Part shown: piece by piece, positions 33,210 to 43,268 of the stretch
Layout: each line of letters begins with the position of its first letter
How positions within the stretch are numbered: position 1 is the stretch's first letter
Assembly (NCBI GenBank): GCA_030068145.1
Contig: JAPJBO010000913.1
Coordinates: 27,155 to 91,154, forward strand
Length of the DNA: 64,000 nucleotides
DNA from: Diplonema papillatum
Taxonomy: Eukaryota > Euglenozoa > Diplonemea > Diplonemida > Diplonemidae
Direction of reading: 5' to 3'
Notes under the pieces: model-generated
Database searches by the model: none
Seen by the model: the letters and a program-made list of their open reading frames with translations, nothing else
What the model was told of the DNA's origin: nothing
Made by a program: the position numbers and the translations under genes

Positions 33210-33423
33210 CATGCAGGGTCAAAACCTTGTGTCTTTTTTAAACGCTCCCGCGGGGCCGATGGACCCCAATTTTTTTTTTTTTGGAAAAAAAAAAACTTTG
33301 CTCAACTATATCAAAAATTACTGCAGAGTTTGTTCCAAAATTTTAAAATTTAAAAAACCCAATTTTTCCCGGAAAGAAATTGGTGGCCATTTCCAAAAAG
33401 ACACAAGGTTTTGACCCTGCATG
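33210..33423. mobile_element. MITE, 214 bp, long terminal inverted repeats
   Basis: Ends CATGCAGGGTCAAAACCTTG and its exact reverse complement; the inverted repeat extends to about 28 bp. Flanked by ATAA at 33206-33209 and 33424-33427. The empty site GGTATAACCCAGCG is seen in sister units at 32884 and 34252. Confidence 0.9.
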
Positions 33424-33731
33424 ATAACCCAGCGAAGGGACTCGGAGCCCGAGGGGGCATCCGGCAGAGTGACCTGATGATATGCGTACAGAGGACCTCG
33501 AGGGCATCGGAGGCATCCGATCGGTAAAGTATCCAAAGTTAAAGTGCGCGAGTCTACGCTCCCTTCACTACCCGACTGCCAGCCTCAAAAGTCATCCGGA
33601 GGCCGGACCCTTGCACCTCCAAGAAAACGCTAGAATACAACGCTGCCCTATCAGTCCCAAGCACCGAACCGTGGAAAGGAAGGAACCCCAACAATAGACC
33701 GCCCGGGTCATGGCCCGGGGGACAGGTATAA

Positions 33732-33949
33732 CATGCAGGGTCAAAACCTTGTGTCTTTTTTAAACGCTCCCGCGGGGCCGATGGACCCCAATTTTTTTTT
33801 TTTTTTTTGGAAAAAAAAAAACTTTGCTCAACTTCATCAAAAATTACTGCAGAGTTTGTTCCAAAATTTTAAAATTTAAAAAACCCAATTTTTCCCGGAA
33901 AGAAATTGGTGGCCATTTCCAAAAAGACACAAGGTTTTGACCCTGCATG
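33732..33949. mobile_element. MITE, second copy of the 33.2 kb element
   Basis: Nearly identical to 33210-33423 apart from homopolymer length, with the same ATAA flanks (33728-33731 and 33950-33953). Its identical position in the repeat unit suggests it was copied with the unit and did not insert anew. Confidence 0.9.
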
Positions 33950-34536
33950 ATAACCCAGCGAAGGGACTCGGAGCCCGAGGGGGCATCCGGCAGAGTGACC
34001 TGATGATATGCGTACAGAGGACCTCGAGGGCATCGGAGGCATCCGATCGGTAAAGTATCCAAAGTTAAAGTGCGCGAGTCTACGCTCCCTTCACTACCCG
34101 ACTGCCAGCCTCAAAAGTCATCCGGAGGCCGGACCCTTGCACCTCCAAGAAAACGCTAGAATACAACGCTGCCCTATCAGTCCCAAACACCGAACCGTGG
34201 AAAGGAAGGAACCCCAACAACGGACCGCCCGGGTCACGGCCCGGGGGACAGGTATAACCCAGCGAAGGGACTCAGAGCCCGAGGGGGCATCCAGCAGAGT
34301 GACGTGATGATATGCGTACAGAGGACCTCGAGGGCATCGGAGGCATCCGATCGGTAAAGTATCCAAAGTTAAAGTGCGCGAGTCTACGCTCCCTTCACTA
34401 CCCGACTGCCCAGCCTCAAAAGTCATCCGGAGACTCTCAAAAACGCCGGACCCTTGCACCTCCAAGAAAACGCTAGAATACAACGCTGCCCTATCAGTGC
34501 TAAACACCGAACCCTGGAAAGGAAGGAACCCCAACA

Positions 34537-37500
34537 ATGGACCGCCCGGGTCACGGCCCGGGGGACAGGTATAACCCAGCGAAGGGACTCGGAGCCCGAG
34601 GGGGCATCCGGCAGAGTGACCTGGACATGCTGACAGAGGCCGTGTACTCGGACCTCAAGGGCATAGGAGGCATCCGGTCGGTGCCAACTGCGGCTCCGCC
34701 GGCCAAGGGGGGCGACGAAGACATCCTCGGCGCCATGTGCAAAAGGCTGAAACAAGCGGAAACTGCGAACGCGGAGCTCCGGCGGGAGCTCGCGAAGAAG
34801 GAGAAGGAAGCGATGTCGCTGCAGAGGAACGCAACCTCGAAATCGGATGTGAAGGTGTGCCTTACCGTCTGGCTCCTAATTATTTTATAATTATTGGGAA
34901 ATAATATACATACATTGCATTCCGACGGACTCCGTCGGACTCACACGGAATATAAATACTCCTACACGGACTCACACGGAATAGAAATCTCCTACACGGA
35001 CTCACACGGAATAGAAATCTCCTACACGGACTCACACGGAATATAAATACTCCTACACGGACTCACACGGAATATAAATACTCCTACACGGACTCACACG
35101 GAATAGAAATCTCCTACACGGACTCACACGGAATAGAAATCTCCTACACGGACTCACACGGAATAGAAATCTCCTACACGGACTCACACGGAATAGAAAT
35201 ACTCCTACACGGACTCACACGGAATAGAAATACTCCTACACGGACTCACACGGAATAGAAATACTCCTACACGGACTCACACGGAATAGAAATACTCCTA
35301 CACGGACTCACACGGAATAGAAATACTCCTACACGGACTCACACGGAATAGAAATACTCCTACACGGACTCACACGGAATAGAAATACTCCTACACGGAC
35401 TCACACGGAATAGAAATACTCCTACACGGACTCACACGGAATAGAAATACTCCTACACGGACTCACACGGAATAGAAATACTCCTACACGGACTCACACG
35501 GAATAGAAATCTCCTACACGGACTCACACGGAATAGAAATACACCTACACGGACTCACACGGAATCCGTGTGATTCCGTGTAGGGTCAGCCTGGGTCCGC
35601 GTGGCTGAAAAATACTCAGGATAGCTAGTATTCTGAGTATTTTTTAGTATTCTTCACTTCTACTTCTCCGAGTCTTCTCGGTTAAAGCGACCAGTGACAA
35701 GAGAAGAGGAGGCACGAAACTGAACCGGAGGAGGGTGCGGTACAATGGGAAGGTGAAAGGGCTCGAAAAACAAGCTAAAGTCCAGCAAGTCTGAATAGGC
35801 CAACAAGAAGAGAAGGGTGACTATGACCAGGCAACGGAGAAAGTGAAGAATCCTAGAAAATACTGCTGGTCTCCACTTGTACTTCTCCGAGTCTTCTGGC
35901 TAAGGCGACCGAACAAGAGTACAATAGAAGGGAAAACGGCTCGAAAACCAAGCTAAAGTCCAACAAGTCTGAAACGGCCAACAAGAAGAGAAGGGTGACT
36001 ATGAGCCAGGCAATGGAGGAAGTGCAGACCAGCACCGAACCGACCAGTGGAGCACCAATTCTCCCGTCTCGGTTGACGTCCCACCAATTCGTGGTCCGCT
36101 CTTTGAGCCTCTCTTGCCAGTCTCCAACGGTGAAGCAGCCTCACACAGTCTGGCGAGGTTGCCTCGCAGACAACAGCTAACTAGTGGGTCCATGCCTGAG
36201 AAAGGCCATCAACAGGAAGGGCACATGAGACTGGTGAGTATGCTCAACGACGACAGCTCTTGTCCGTGGGAATAACCTTGCTCAACGACCGCTCTAATTC
36301 GGTTCCCTCCGGCCTCCAATGTGTCTCTATTATGTGTAGAAGTAGAAGTAAACATACTTCAAAAAAGACTAAAATACGGAGTATTTTTACACTGAAAACA
36401 CTCACGCGGACCCCGGGCGGACTCCAGGCGGACTCACACGGATTCCGCCTAGGCCTGGGGTCCGTCTGGGGTCCGTGTGAGAGCTGTCGGAGTATAAACA
36501 AAAGATCTGCGCGGATTCCGCCGGAATGCATTGTATGGAAATTTGTAAGGAAATAATTAACGGTATATAAATTGAAAAATTATTAGTCGTACAAGATCGA
36601 AGATCTTAGAAGATTAATACTATTCCGACGAGAACTAACACCTGTACAAATGTTATTACCCCGTTCCCGAGAAAAACACCGTAATTTTACCCCTCGCTTG
36701 CCCACCCACCCTTGCCCATTTTTTTCTTCAAGTCCAGTGTCCTGAGGCGTCACGAAGAAGTTCGTGGCATACACACGAGAATCTCTGCATGACCTTTCTA
36801 CGTTTGTTACGCACCATCAATCTGGCATCACGCAGCAGCAAGGACGAGAGCAGCGAGACGAGAGTATTACATAAAACAAAGGCCTGTAAAACAGAGGCGC
36901 GCCACACACTGCACCGTACCGTGGGCCTGCGGCGCCGCTAAAACGGCACCGCCAAACTTCAACGCTCTTTGGGGTTACCGGACTACACGAAGGCGGCGGC
37001 ACAGTCCGAGGTCGATAATGCACCGGCGCTCCTACATATCAGTGAAAGCTCTATGCGGCGACTCCCACGAACGAGAGAAAGCGCCGTACTAGTCTTTTTG
37101 GTACTAACAATCTTGCGGGTTGCCCTTCAATGTATTGTGCAGGCTAAAAAGACGTAGGCAGCGTGTTTTGGTGGTTGATCAGAATTCCTTACCTGAATAT
37201 ACACAGAGTAGACAAGTGGGAAAACGATCACCCGGCACGCACAAAAAAAACGAAGCCTGTCTTTTTCTGTTTTGTTTTGCCACGAGCTGCGATCTCACGT
37301 GCTCTGCTCTAATATCCGATCAACACGCAGGACGACGAAATCGCGGTGCTGAAGGAGCAAAACGAAAGGCTCGCTCTCCAAGTCGTTGAGATGACGCAGT
37401 TCCTGAACGAGCAGGGCCTGCAGTGGGTCGGCAGCGGCCGCGTGTCGCCGCTTGTGGGGCGGGCTCGGTCCCGGGGCGACAGCAACAGCGCCAGCCCGGC

Positions 37501-39185
37501 GCCGAGTGGGCAGCACTCGCCGTCCAGCGGCGACAGCAAAGACAAGCGGCTCACGTCGCTGGCCTCCCTGGTCTGTGCACCCGCCTTTTCTAATAAAATA
37601 CGCATTCTTAGTACCTGATATACCGTGGTGTAACGTGAGGATCTGAGGTTAAAATGTAAAGAATCTCTGACGAAATCCTGGATGTGTCGTGTACGTGATG
37701 GACCACGATAGTCTCTCAAGTTAGAATGCAGATTATCTGTAGCGAGGGTCTGTATTAGTCACAAGGTGACTGTCACTAGGTGACTGTCACTAGGTGACTG
37801 TCACTAGGTGACTGTCACAAGGTGACTGTCACTAGGTGACTGTCACTAGGTGACTGTCACTAGGTGACTACCTCTTCGGTCGTAGCGTGTCGTGCACTTA
37901 TTCGAATCATGACCGTGATCGAGAATGCAACGAAATTCCAGGAGATATCGGTGAACCGGCTTAGTCCTGTGCTGAGCATCCCGCCGGGTCAGACGAGTGC
38001 CTTCTGACCTGAATAGGAAAGGTCCTGTTAAGTCTGACCCAGGTCAGAAGTCAAGCATCTCGCTCGGCGAAGTAATTCTGCACGAGGCTAGGTCGTTCTC
38101 TTCAATTTCTGGAGTTTGCGCATCAGAAGCAGAGGCAGCCCAGGGGTCTGCTCCGTTACACAAAGCCCGAAGACACTTTTTGTTCAGACAACTGCGTGAG
38201 TACTTCTGCCGCTCTGAGAGCAGCGTACCGCAGTCTACCTGTGCTTGATGTTTTCCCAGCCGCGTCCGTTTGCTCCATTGCCTCTAAATCACAGCCCGGT
38301 GTGTGCGACGGCGTGTTTCGAATGCCCGGTACGGAGGGCGAGGACGCGGAGCCGAAGGATGACCCGCCGGCGAAGCCGGTCGTCGGCAACGAGATGTACT
38401 TCTCCCTCGCGCTGCTGAAGGAGAAGGTTGCGGAGCTGAACCTCGCGGCCGGCGAGAAGGTGATCAGGCAAGAGCAGCGCCTGGGCGACGGCCGTCAAGT
38501 CTCGAAGTTCGTGGACCCCGACGCGGTCGAAGTCGTCATGTACAAGGACGGGATCTGCGTGGACCGCGGCGTGTTCAGGCCGTACAGCTGGCCCCTGTGC
38601 CGGGCGTTCCTGGACGACCTGCTCGAGGGGTTTTTCCCTTACGAATACCGGGACAAGTACCCGCAGGGCATGCTTATCGACCTCGTCGAAAAAGTGGACA
38701 TCCTGCACCCCGCCGCGCCGCAGGGCAACGTCCACGCCGTCGGCATCGGCGAGGGCTACCGGGCGGTGACGAAGGACGCGTTCCTCCGGAGACTGCCGAA
38801 GCAGGTCATCACCGCGACCGGCGCCATCGTAACCGTGCGGCAGGACGTCGGCTCGTTCATGGGGCATCCGGCTGCCGCTGGGGGGGGACCCAGCGACACC
38901 ATTCACGTGAGTCACCAAACAGACGACGCTGACCCTGCCGCGAAGCCGGTCCTGCTGCAAGTCCGGCTGGTGGGCGGCGGGCGGGTGGTGGCGCGGATGT
39001 CCTCCGTGCAGACCATCGGCGACGTCCGCAAAATCGTGGCCGCGCAGCTAGCTGGGGAAAACGTCGGCAAGCCGTTCGAGCTGCTGACCGCGTTCCCGAG
39101 GGTTACCTTCACCGACGACTCGCAGACGCTGGAGGCAGCCAACCTCGTCCCGAACGCTGCTTTGCTCATGCGAGTGCAGTCATAG
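34537..39185 (+). CDS. UBXN11: UBXN11-like SEP/UBX-domain protein
   Basis: Exons 34537-34854, 37331-37570 and 38295-39185 join in phase 0 (donors AAG|GTGTGC and CTG|GTCTGT; acceptors CAG) into 482 residues. A coiled coil (AELRRELAKKEKEAMSLQ) is followed in exon 2 by a second one leading to FLNEQGLQWVG (131-140), matching the FL..YGLQWVG motif of vertebrate UBXN11. A SEP domain lies at about 264-320 (VMYKDGICVDRGVFRPY, LLEGFFPYEYRDKYPQG). RLPKQVI follows, also as in UBXN11. A UBX domain occupies about 401-482, with FPR at 453-455 and DDSQTLEAANLVPNAALLMR. UBX proteins are p97/Cdc48 adaptors; animal UBXN11 also binds Rnd GTPases. The start at 34537 is chosen because it precedes the first coding block without a stop. 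Intron 1 is a 2.5 kb mass of repeats. Confidence 0.9.
34910..36536. mobile_element. AT-rich element bounded by 25-bp inverted repeats in UBXN11 intron 1
   Basis: ATACATTGCATTCCGACGGA continuing to 34934, and the reverse complement of 36512-36536 (ATACAATGCATTCCGGCGGA..), pair with 3 mismatches in 25. Inside are the 31-bp satellite, two related blocks (CTTCTACTTCTCCGAGTCTT at about 35655 and CCACTTGTACTTCTCCGAGT at about 35875) and a terminal GGGTCCGTGTGAG segment. There is no transposase frame. A clear target-site duplication was not found. Confidence 0.6.
34945..35570. repeat. 31-bp satellite
   Basis: About 20 units of ACACGGACTCACACGGAATA followed by GAAATACTCCT, with 30-bp variants lacking one A and TATAAATA variants at the left end. 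The unit contains an ACGGACTCACACGG near-repeat also found in the element's ends, so it probably arose from them. Confidence 0.95.
37101..37248 (+). mobile_element. R3 dispersed element in UBXN11 intron 1
   Basis: Near-identical to 7859-8010 (TACTAACAATCTTGCGGGTT, TTGTGCAGGCTAAAAAGACG, GGTGGTTGATCAGAATTCC). Confidence 0.82.
37690..37935 (-). repeat. R7 repeat with an internal 14-bp expansion, in UBXN11 intron 2
   Basis: The reverse complement matches 26265-26400 (CACGACACGCTACGACCGA, GTAGTCACC, TTCTGCATTCTAAC). Between 37760 and 37868 the unit AGGTGACTGTCACT is repeated about eight times; each unit is itself a hairpin (GTGAC / GTCAC). The 26 kb copies hold a single CACCTGGTGACT here. Confidence 0.75.
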
Positions 39186-39800
39186 AGCAGAGTCTCGAGT
39201 GATACGCGTCGAGAAGAAGCTCACAGTGCATTCGTGAAACCGTGACTGTTCTTCCCGACGCGGCACTTTTCGTGCGTGTGCATCCATAGCACCAGTGTGC
39301 AAGCCGCGAGCGGCCACCTGGTGAGACTGAGTGAAGGATGGTACCGACCGTTGAGTTCGTGTCAAAGCGCCCAGCAATCTGCCCCCAGGTTGTCTTGGGG
39401 GTTCCAAAAAGCAATGCTTGCACCAGGGCCCGCTGGGTACCCAACGACATCATCCATACGTGAGCCGACGCCGATCCCGCCGCGAAGCCGGTCCTGCTGC
39501 AAGTCCGGCTGGCGGGGGGGGCGGCGGGTGGTGGCGCGGATGTCCTCCGTACAGACCATCTCGAGTGATGAGATTATGCGCATCGAAGAGAAGCTCACAA
39601 TGGCAGCATTTGTGCTAAAAGAGTGGCTGTTCTTCCCGCGGCACTTTTCGTGCGGGTGTGCATCCATAGAATACAGAGTGCAAGCCACGGGCTTACCTGA
39701 TGAGTCTGAGGCATGGAAGGGGCTGTTGGAGGACGGCACCGACCGTTGAGCTCACGAACGCGCGCAAGCGTCCCACAGTTTGACCATCTGGATTGTGCGA
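39186..39800 (+). pseudogene. Degenerate copy of the UBXN11-like gene's 3' end
   Basis: 39425-39560 repeats 38890-39025 (GCGAAGCCGGTCCTGCTGCA, GTGGTGGCGCGGATGTCCTC) with G-run length changes that break the frame. It then jumps to a second copy of the 3' flank at 39190-39360 (TCTCGAGTGAT.., GAAGAGAAGCTCACA). Confidence 0.85.
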
Positions 39801-40248
39801 ACAACGGGCAGTCATACCGTCTCAGATTTCCCAGGCTAGAACCCCCCGGCAGCCACCGTCACAGCCGTTGCGAAAACCCGGTCTCCGGGGATATCACCTT
39901 CAGCATGGTGACACAGCCAGCAAGGCGTGTATTCCGGCGCGTGCAAACCTTCATCCGTGATAGTAGTCTGCGTGCGTTGGGGTGCCGTTCGTCCATTATC
40001 TGTGTATTTTTTTCTTTCTTGAGACCGCCGCCTAGCCTAGCCACCCGTCAAGCAACTTTCAGCAAAAGAAACGAAAAGAACCGTTTCATTCGATATCTCC
40101 GTTGCTGAAGTAGTGCTGTCGAAGTTGCCGCTTCTAAGCGATCGGTCTGACGGCACGTGTTTGTACTTGCAACCAACCCGTACCTGCCAAGGAAGCATAC
40201 ATCGGATCTGAACGTTTTCAGGTTAAATTGTACATACAAACACTGACG

Positions 40249-40308
40249 GAGATCGACGGTATGTGACTTCTGCCCAGTGCCCTGAATGTCAACGCTGAGA
40301 GATCAGGT

Positions 40309-40346
<38 letters not shown>

Positions 40347-40572
40347 CAAGGTAGCCAAATGCCTCGTCTTGTAATTAAAGACGCGCATGAATGGACCAAT
40401 GAGATTCCTTCTGTCCCTACCTACTATCTGGCGAAACAGCAGTCAAGGGAAGAAACTGTCAGCGGGGAAAGAAGACCCTGTTGAGTTTGACACTAGTCTG
40501 ACTTTGTGCAGTGACACGAGAGGTATAGAATAGGTGGGAGGCCGCAACAATGAAATACCACTACTCATGGGA
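40249..40572 (+). rRNA. LSU (28S-type) rRNA fragment
   Basis: A nearly continuous match to the LSU domain V region of eukaryotes: ATGTGACTTCTGCCCAGTGC, CAAGCGCGGGTAAACGGCGG, GAGTAACTATGACTCTCTCA, AGGTAGCCAAATGCCTCGTC, AATGAGATTCC, CTACCTACTATCTGGCGAAA, GGGGAAAGAAGACCCTGTTG, GGGAGGCCGCAACAATGAAA and TACCACTACTC. It is about 320 bp of a molecule of more than 3 kb, abutting a protein gene. It is a dispersed fragment, not an rDNA unit. Confidence 0.92.
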
Positions 40573-40706
40573 AGACGGCAGCTGCTCCCTTGTCGGACGG
40601 CACAACGTAGACACCAATCTGCACGTCCCACGGTTGTCGGACATACGAAAAGCACAAAACAAACATGTAAGGTGCCAACATTGGGGTCTACATCGATGCC
40701 AGTCCG

Positions 40707-43268
40707 ATGACGCACCCCGCGGCGGCACGCGCGATCGGCGCGCTGCGCGCGTCGCTGCTGCGGGGCGCCGGGCCGGAGCTGCCGGTCCGCGCCGAAGAGT
40801 CGCTGGCCGCGATCGAAGGCGAGCTGGCGTACCGCCCGGACAAGTCGGCGGCGTGCGCGGCGCTCGCGACCCTCGCCGCCGCGCGCGCCCGCACGAGGTA
40901 CCCCCTCGCCTGCGCCCACGTCCCGTTCCTGTCCGAGCAGCTCCTGCGGAAACCGGCAGGCAGCGCAGCCGCCGTCTCCCTGCCGGACCTGGCGCAAGCG
41001 GCGTGGGCCCTCGCGGAGCTGCGGGTGGAGGGGCGGCTGCTGGTTTCGGTCTTGAAAGCGAACAAGCCGGAGCTGCTTACGGAAAGCGCGCGGCCGGTGT
41101 TCAGCCCTCGCGACAGGGCAACCATCGCGTGGGCCTTGACGGTGACGCGCGCGCCGCGGCAGGCGGCGCTGCCGTGGGTGAGTCTGGCCGTGGACCACCA
41201 CCGGGACCTTCCCCGAAACATCGACCTGCTGACGAACGTGCTATGGTGCGCGGCGGTCCTCGCCGTGAAAACCGAGCGCGCCACCGTCTTGGCCGCCGAG
41301 ACCCAGCGCCTGCTGCTCGGATCCCGCCGGTACGTCGCGTTCGACGCGTACTCGCGGGCGACCTGGGCCTCGGCCGCCCTCTCGCACCCCCCCGGGGAAC
41401 TCTTCGACAAAATCTCCGCTTCGCCCCCGGGCGTGCAGTCCCCCTGGGGGGTCCCCCCACGCGCCGCGGGGGAGGCGAAGAGAAGCGAAACAAGCGAATT
41501 TCGTGCCGAACCCCACTTTTTTCCCCGGCGCGCCGAAGGTCGCTCTTTTCCCCCGCGCGCCGAAAATCACTCTTTGCCCCCGCGCGCCGAAAATCACTCT
41601 TTGCCCACGCGCGCAGATAATCACTATTTGCCCCCGCGCGCCGAAAATCACTCTTTGCCCGGGGGCGCAGATAATCACTCTTTGCCCCCGCGCGCCGAAA
41701 ATCACTCTTTGCCCGGGGGCGCTGTAAGGGCCGAGTCGGCCCTTCCAGCGCACCCGGCGCCGCCCGGTCGCCTCGCGTTCGTCACGTCCCTGCGGTGCGG
41801 GAGCGCCGACTTCTCGGCGCTGAAGAACCTGCTGTGGGCCTGCCGCAAGGGCGCCCCGCGCCACGTGGCCGAGGCCGTCGTGGCCGTCTTCCGGGCGAGG
41901 GCCGACGAGCTCCTCCCCGACCTCCGGCGCTGCGCGAAGTTCCTAAGCGTGGCTGCCCAGCTTCGTCTGAAGCTCGCAGACCCCGTCTTCTCCGTGCAGT
42001 TCCACCGGTGCGCCGGACTGGCTGCATCGCCTTCCCTCCCGAACAGCGCACCCAACCGAGGTTTAGCCCCGGGTAAAGACCGCGTCTTCGACGCGGGAAC
42101 CGGGCGAGCGCGCATCCCCCAGCCGCCAGCGCCCCCTGGGAGCACCTTGCCTCCGCAGGTGTCGGGCAGGGCTGGGGAAGCCCTCGGGGGATCAGACGCC
42201 ATCCGTTTCGGAGGCCCCCCAGGGCATCCCGGATCGTCCGCTCCCGTGCTCCCGTCGTTCACCGCCGAGCAGCTGGCCGACTTCGTGCACTGTGTGCACG
42301 CGTTGGCCATCGGCGGGGCCCGCGTCGACCGGCCGGCCGTTGCCCGCGCGATGGGGGCCCACGCCGGAGACCTGGCGCCCGCGCACGTGCCGCTGGTGCT
42401 CCGAGCCCTCGCGGGGCACCCCGCGAATTTCGCGTGGCTCGCCGCCGCGTTCCGGAAGGACTTCAGCCCCGCGGACGCAGCGCAGGCGCTGCAGCTAGTC
42501 GCGAAGGGTCGGCAGGGGCGGGCCGACGGGCCGCAGGGGGTGCCCGACGAGGCCGTCGCGGTGCTGCGCGGCCAGTGCTGGACCGTGTGGGAGCAGAAGG
42601 CGGCGGCGCTTCTCCGCAACCGGGTTGACCGGAAGCAGCTCTTTGAAGCGCTTGACTTCTTCGAAGCTCTGCTGGCAGCGCACGCCCCTGAGCCGGCGCC
42701 CGCTGCGGTCATCGACGGTCTCTTGCAGGTGTTCCACTCCTGCTCCGGCGACGCTGATTTGTCGACGTGCGGCATCGCGCGCGCGCTTGCCTTCTCGAAA
42801 GGCCAGCACCCTTCTGTCTTGAAGTTGCTCGTGGAGGCACTGCCTTCGTCTCCTTGTCGTGCGCGCCTGCAGCCCGCCGACGTCCTCGTCCTCTTGCAGG
42901 CCCACACCACGACAGGCACCCAGCCGAGCGCCTCCCTCCTGAAGCAGCTTGCCGACGGCCTGCCGACCACCGAACCGCGCGCGGTGGTGACGATCCTCCG
43001 GTACTTCCGCAGCCTCCGTGTGGCCGACGCTGAGGCCTGGGAAGGCGTGCTGCTGTCGCTCGCCAGTTGCACGTCCGGCTCGCGCAAGCCGTCGCTGCGC
43101 GTCGACGACCTCAGGTCCCTCCAGCAGCTCGCGCCCACGGTCCCCCGCGAGGTCTCGCCGCTCTTCTTGTCGATCCTCCGCGACCTGCCGGTGGCTCCCC
43201 CTCGCGAGCCGCGGCCGCGCACCCCTCCGAAACCGGTTGCGGAACCCAGCATCCCGTGGCATATTTAG
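40707..43268 (+). CDS. Helical-repeat protein of the FASTK/HPR/OPR type (organelle RNA metabolism?)
   Basis: A single frame of 853 residues, Ala/Leu/Arg-rich. Many 35-40-residue pairs of helices carry the motif LAQAAWALAEL, TIAWALTVTRAP, NVLWCAAVLAV, NLLWACRKGAP, FVHCVHALAIGG and TILRYFRSLRV. Such W/A-L-rich alpha-alpha repeats occur in FASTK, RAP-associated HPR and OPR proteins that bind organellar RNA. A C-terminal RAP domain is not evident (the end is Pro-rich). The N-terminus is not a strong presequence; an extra upstream exon is possible, since GGTGCCAACATTGGGGTCTA lies just before the ATG. Residues about 271-340 come from an in-frame 27-bp minisatellite that interrupts the helical array. 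A frameshifted copy of the last 360 bp follows at 43440. Confidence 0.7.
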   Translation: MTHPAAARAIGALRASLLRGAGPELPVRAEESLAAIEGELAYRPDKSAACAALATLAAARARTRYPLACAHVPFLSEQLLRKPAGSAAAVSLPDLAQAAWALAELRVEGRLLVSVLKANKPELLTESARPVFSPRDRATIAWALTVTRAPRQAALPWVSLAVDHHRDLPRNIDLLTNVLWCAAVLAVKTERATVLAAETQRLLLGSRRYVAFDAYSRATWASAALSHPPGELFDKISASPPGVQSPWGVPPRAAGEAKRSETSEFRAEPHFFPRRAEGRSFPPRAENHSLPPRAENHSLPTRADNHYLPPRAENHSLPGGADNHSLPPRAENHSLPGGAVRAESALPAHPAPPGRLAFVTSLRCGSADFSALKNLLWACRKGAPRHVAEAVVAVFRARADELLPDLRRCAKFLSVAAQLRLKLADPVFSVQFHRCAGLAASPSLPNSAPNRGLAPGKDRVFDAGTGRARIPQPPAPPGSTLPPQVSGRAGEALGGSDAIRFGGPPGHPGSSAPVLPSFTAEQLADFVHCVHALAIGGARVDRPAVARAMGAHAGDLAPAHVPLVLRALAGHPANFAWLAAAFRKDFSPADAAQALQLVAKGRQGRADGPQGVPDEAVAVLRGQCWTVWEQKAAALLRNRVDRKQLFEALDFFEALLAAHAPEPAPAAVIDGLLQVFHSCSGDADLSTCGIARALAFSKGQHPSVLKLLVEALPSSPCRARLQPADVLVLLQAHTTTGTQPSASLLKQLADGLPTTEPRAVVTILRYFRSLRVADAEAWEGVLLSLASCTSGSRKPSLRVDDLRSLQQLAPTVPREVSPLFLSILRDLPVAPPREPRPRTPPKPVAEPSIPWHI
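41517..41728 (+). repeat. 27-bp in-frame minisatellite inside the helical-repeat gene
   Basis: Seven to eight units of CCCCCGCGCGCCGAAAATCA plus CTCTTTG, encoding PRAENHSLP, with a second variant encoding PGGADNHSLP (CCCGGGGGCGCAGATAATCA). Being 27 bp, it keeps the frame. Confidence 0.93.

Larger units (their letters stand above)
32700..34536 (+). repeat. Tandem copies of the UBXN11-like gene's first-exon region (about 310-320 bp units)
   Basis: The start context CCCCAACAATGGACCGCCCG at 34537 is preceded by copies at about 32855, 33172, 33693 and 34219. Two have lost the ATG (ATAGACC at 33693, ACGGACC at 34219). Each unit contains GGGACTCGGAGCCCGAGGGG, GGCATCGGAGGCATCCGATC then GGTAAAG, and an R1-like core GTCATCCGGAGACTCTCAAA. 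Two MITEs interrupt the array. Confidence 0.9.

Noticed and set aside
34945-35570. CRISPR-like array
   Set aside because: Contiguous satellite with no spacers.
40550-41620. 356-codon open frame starting in the LSU fragment
   Set aside because: Arg/Gly/Pro-rich out-of-frame shadow of the helical-repeat gene; its start is the conserved rRNA text.
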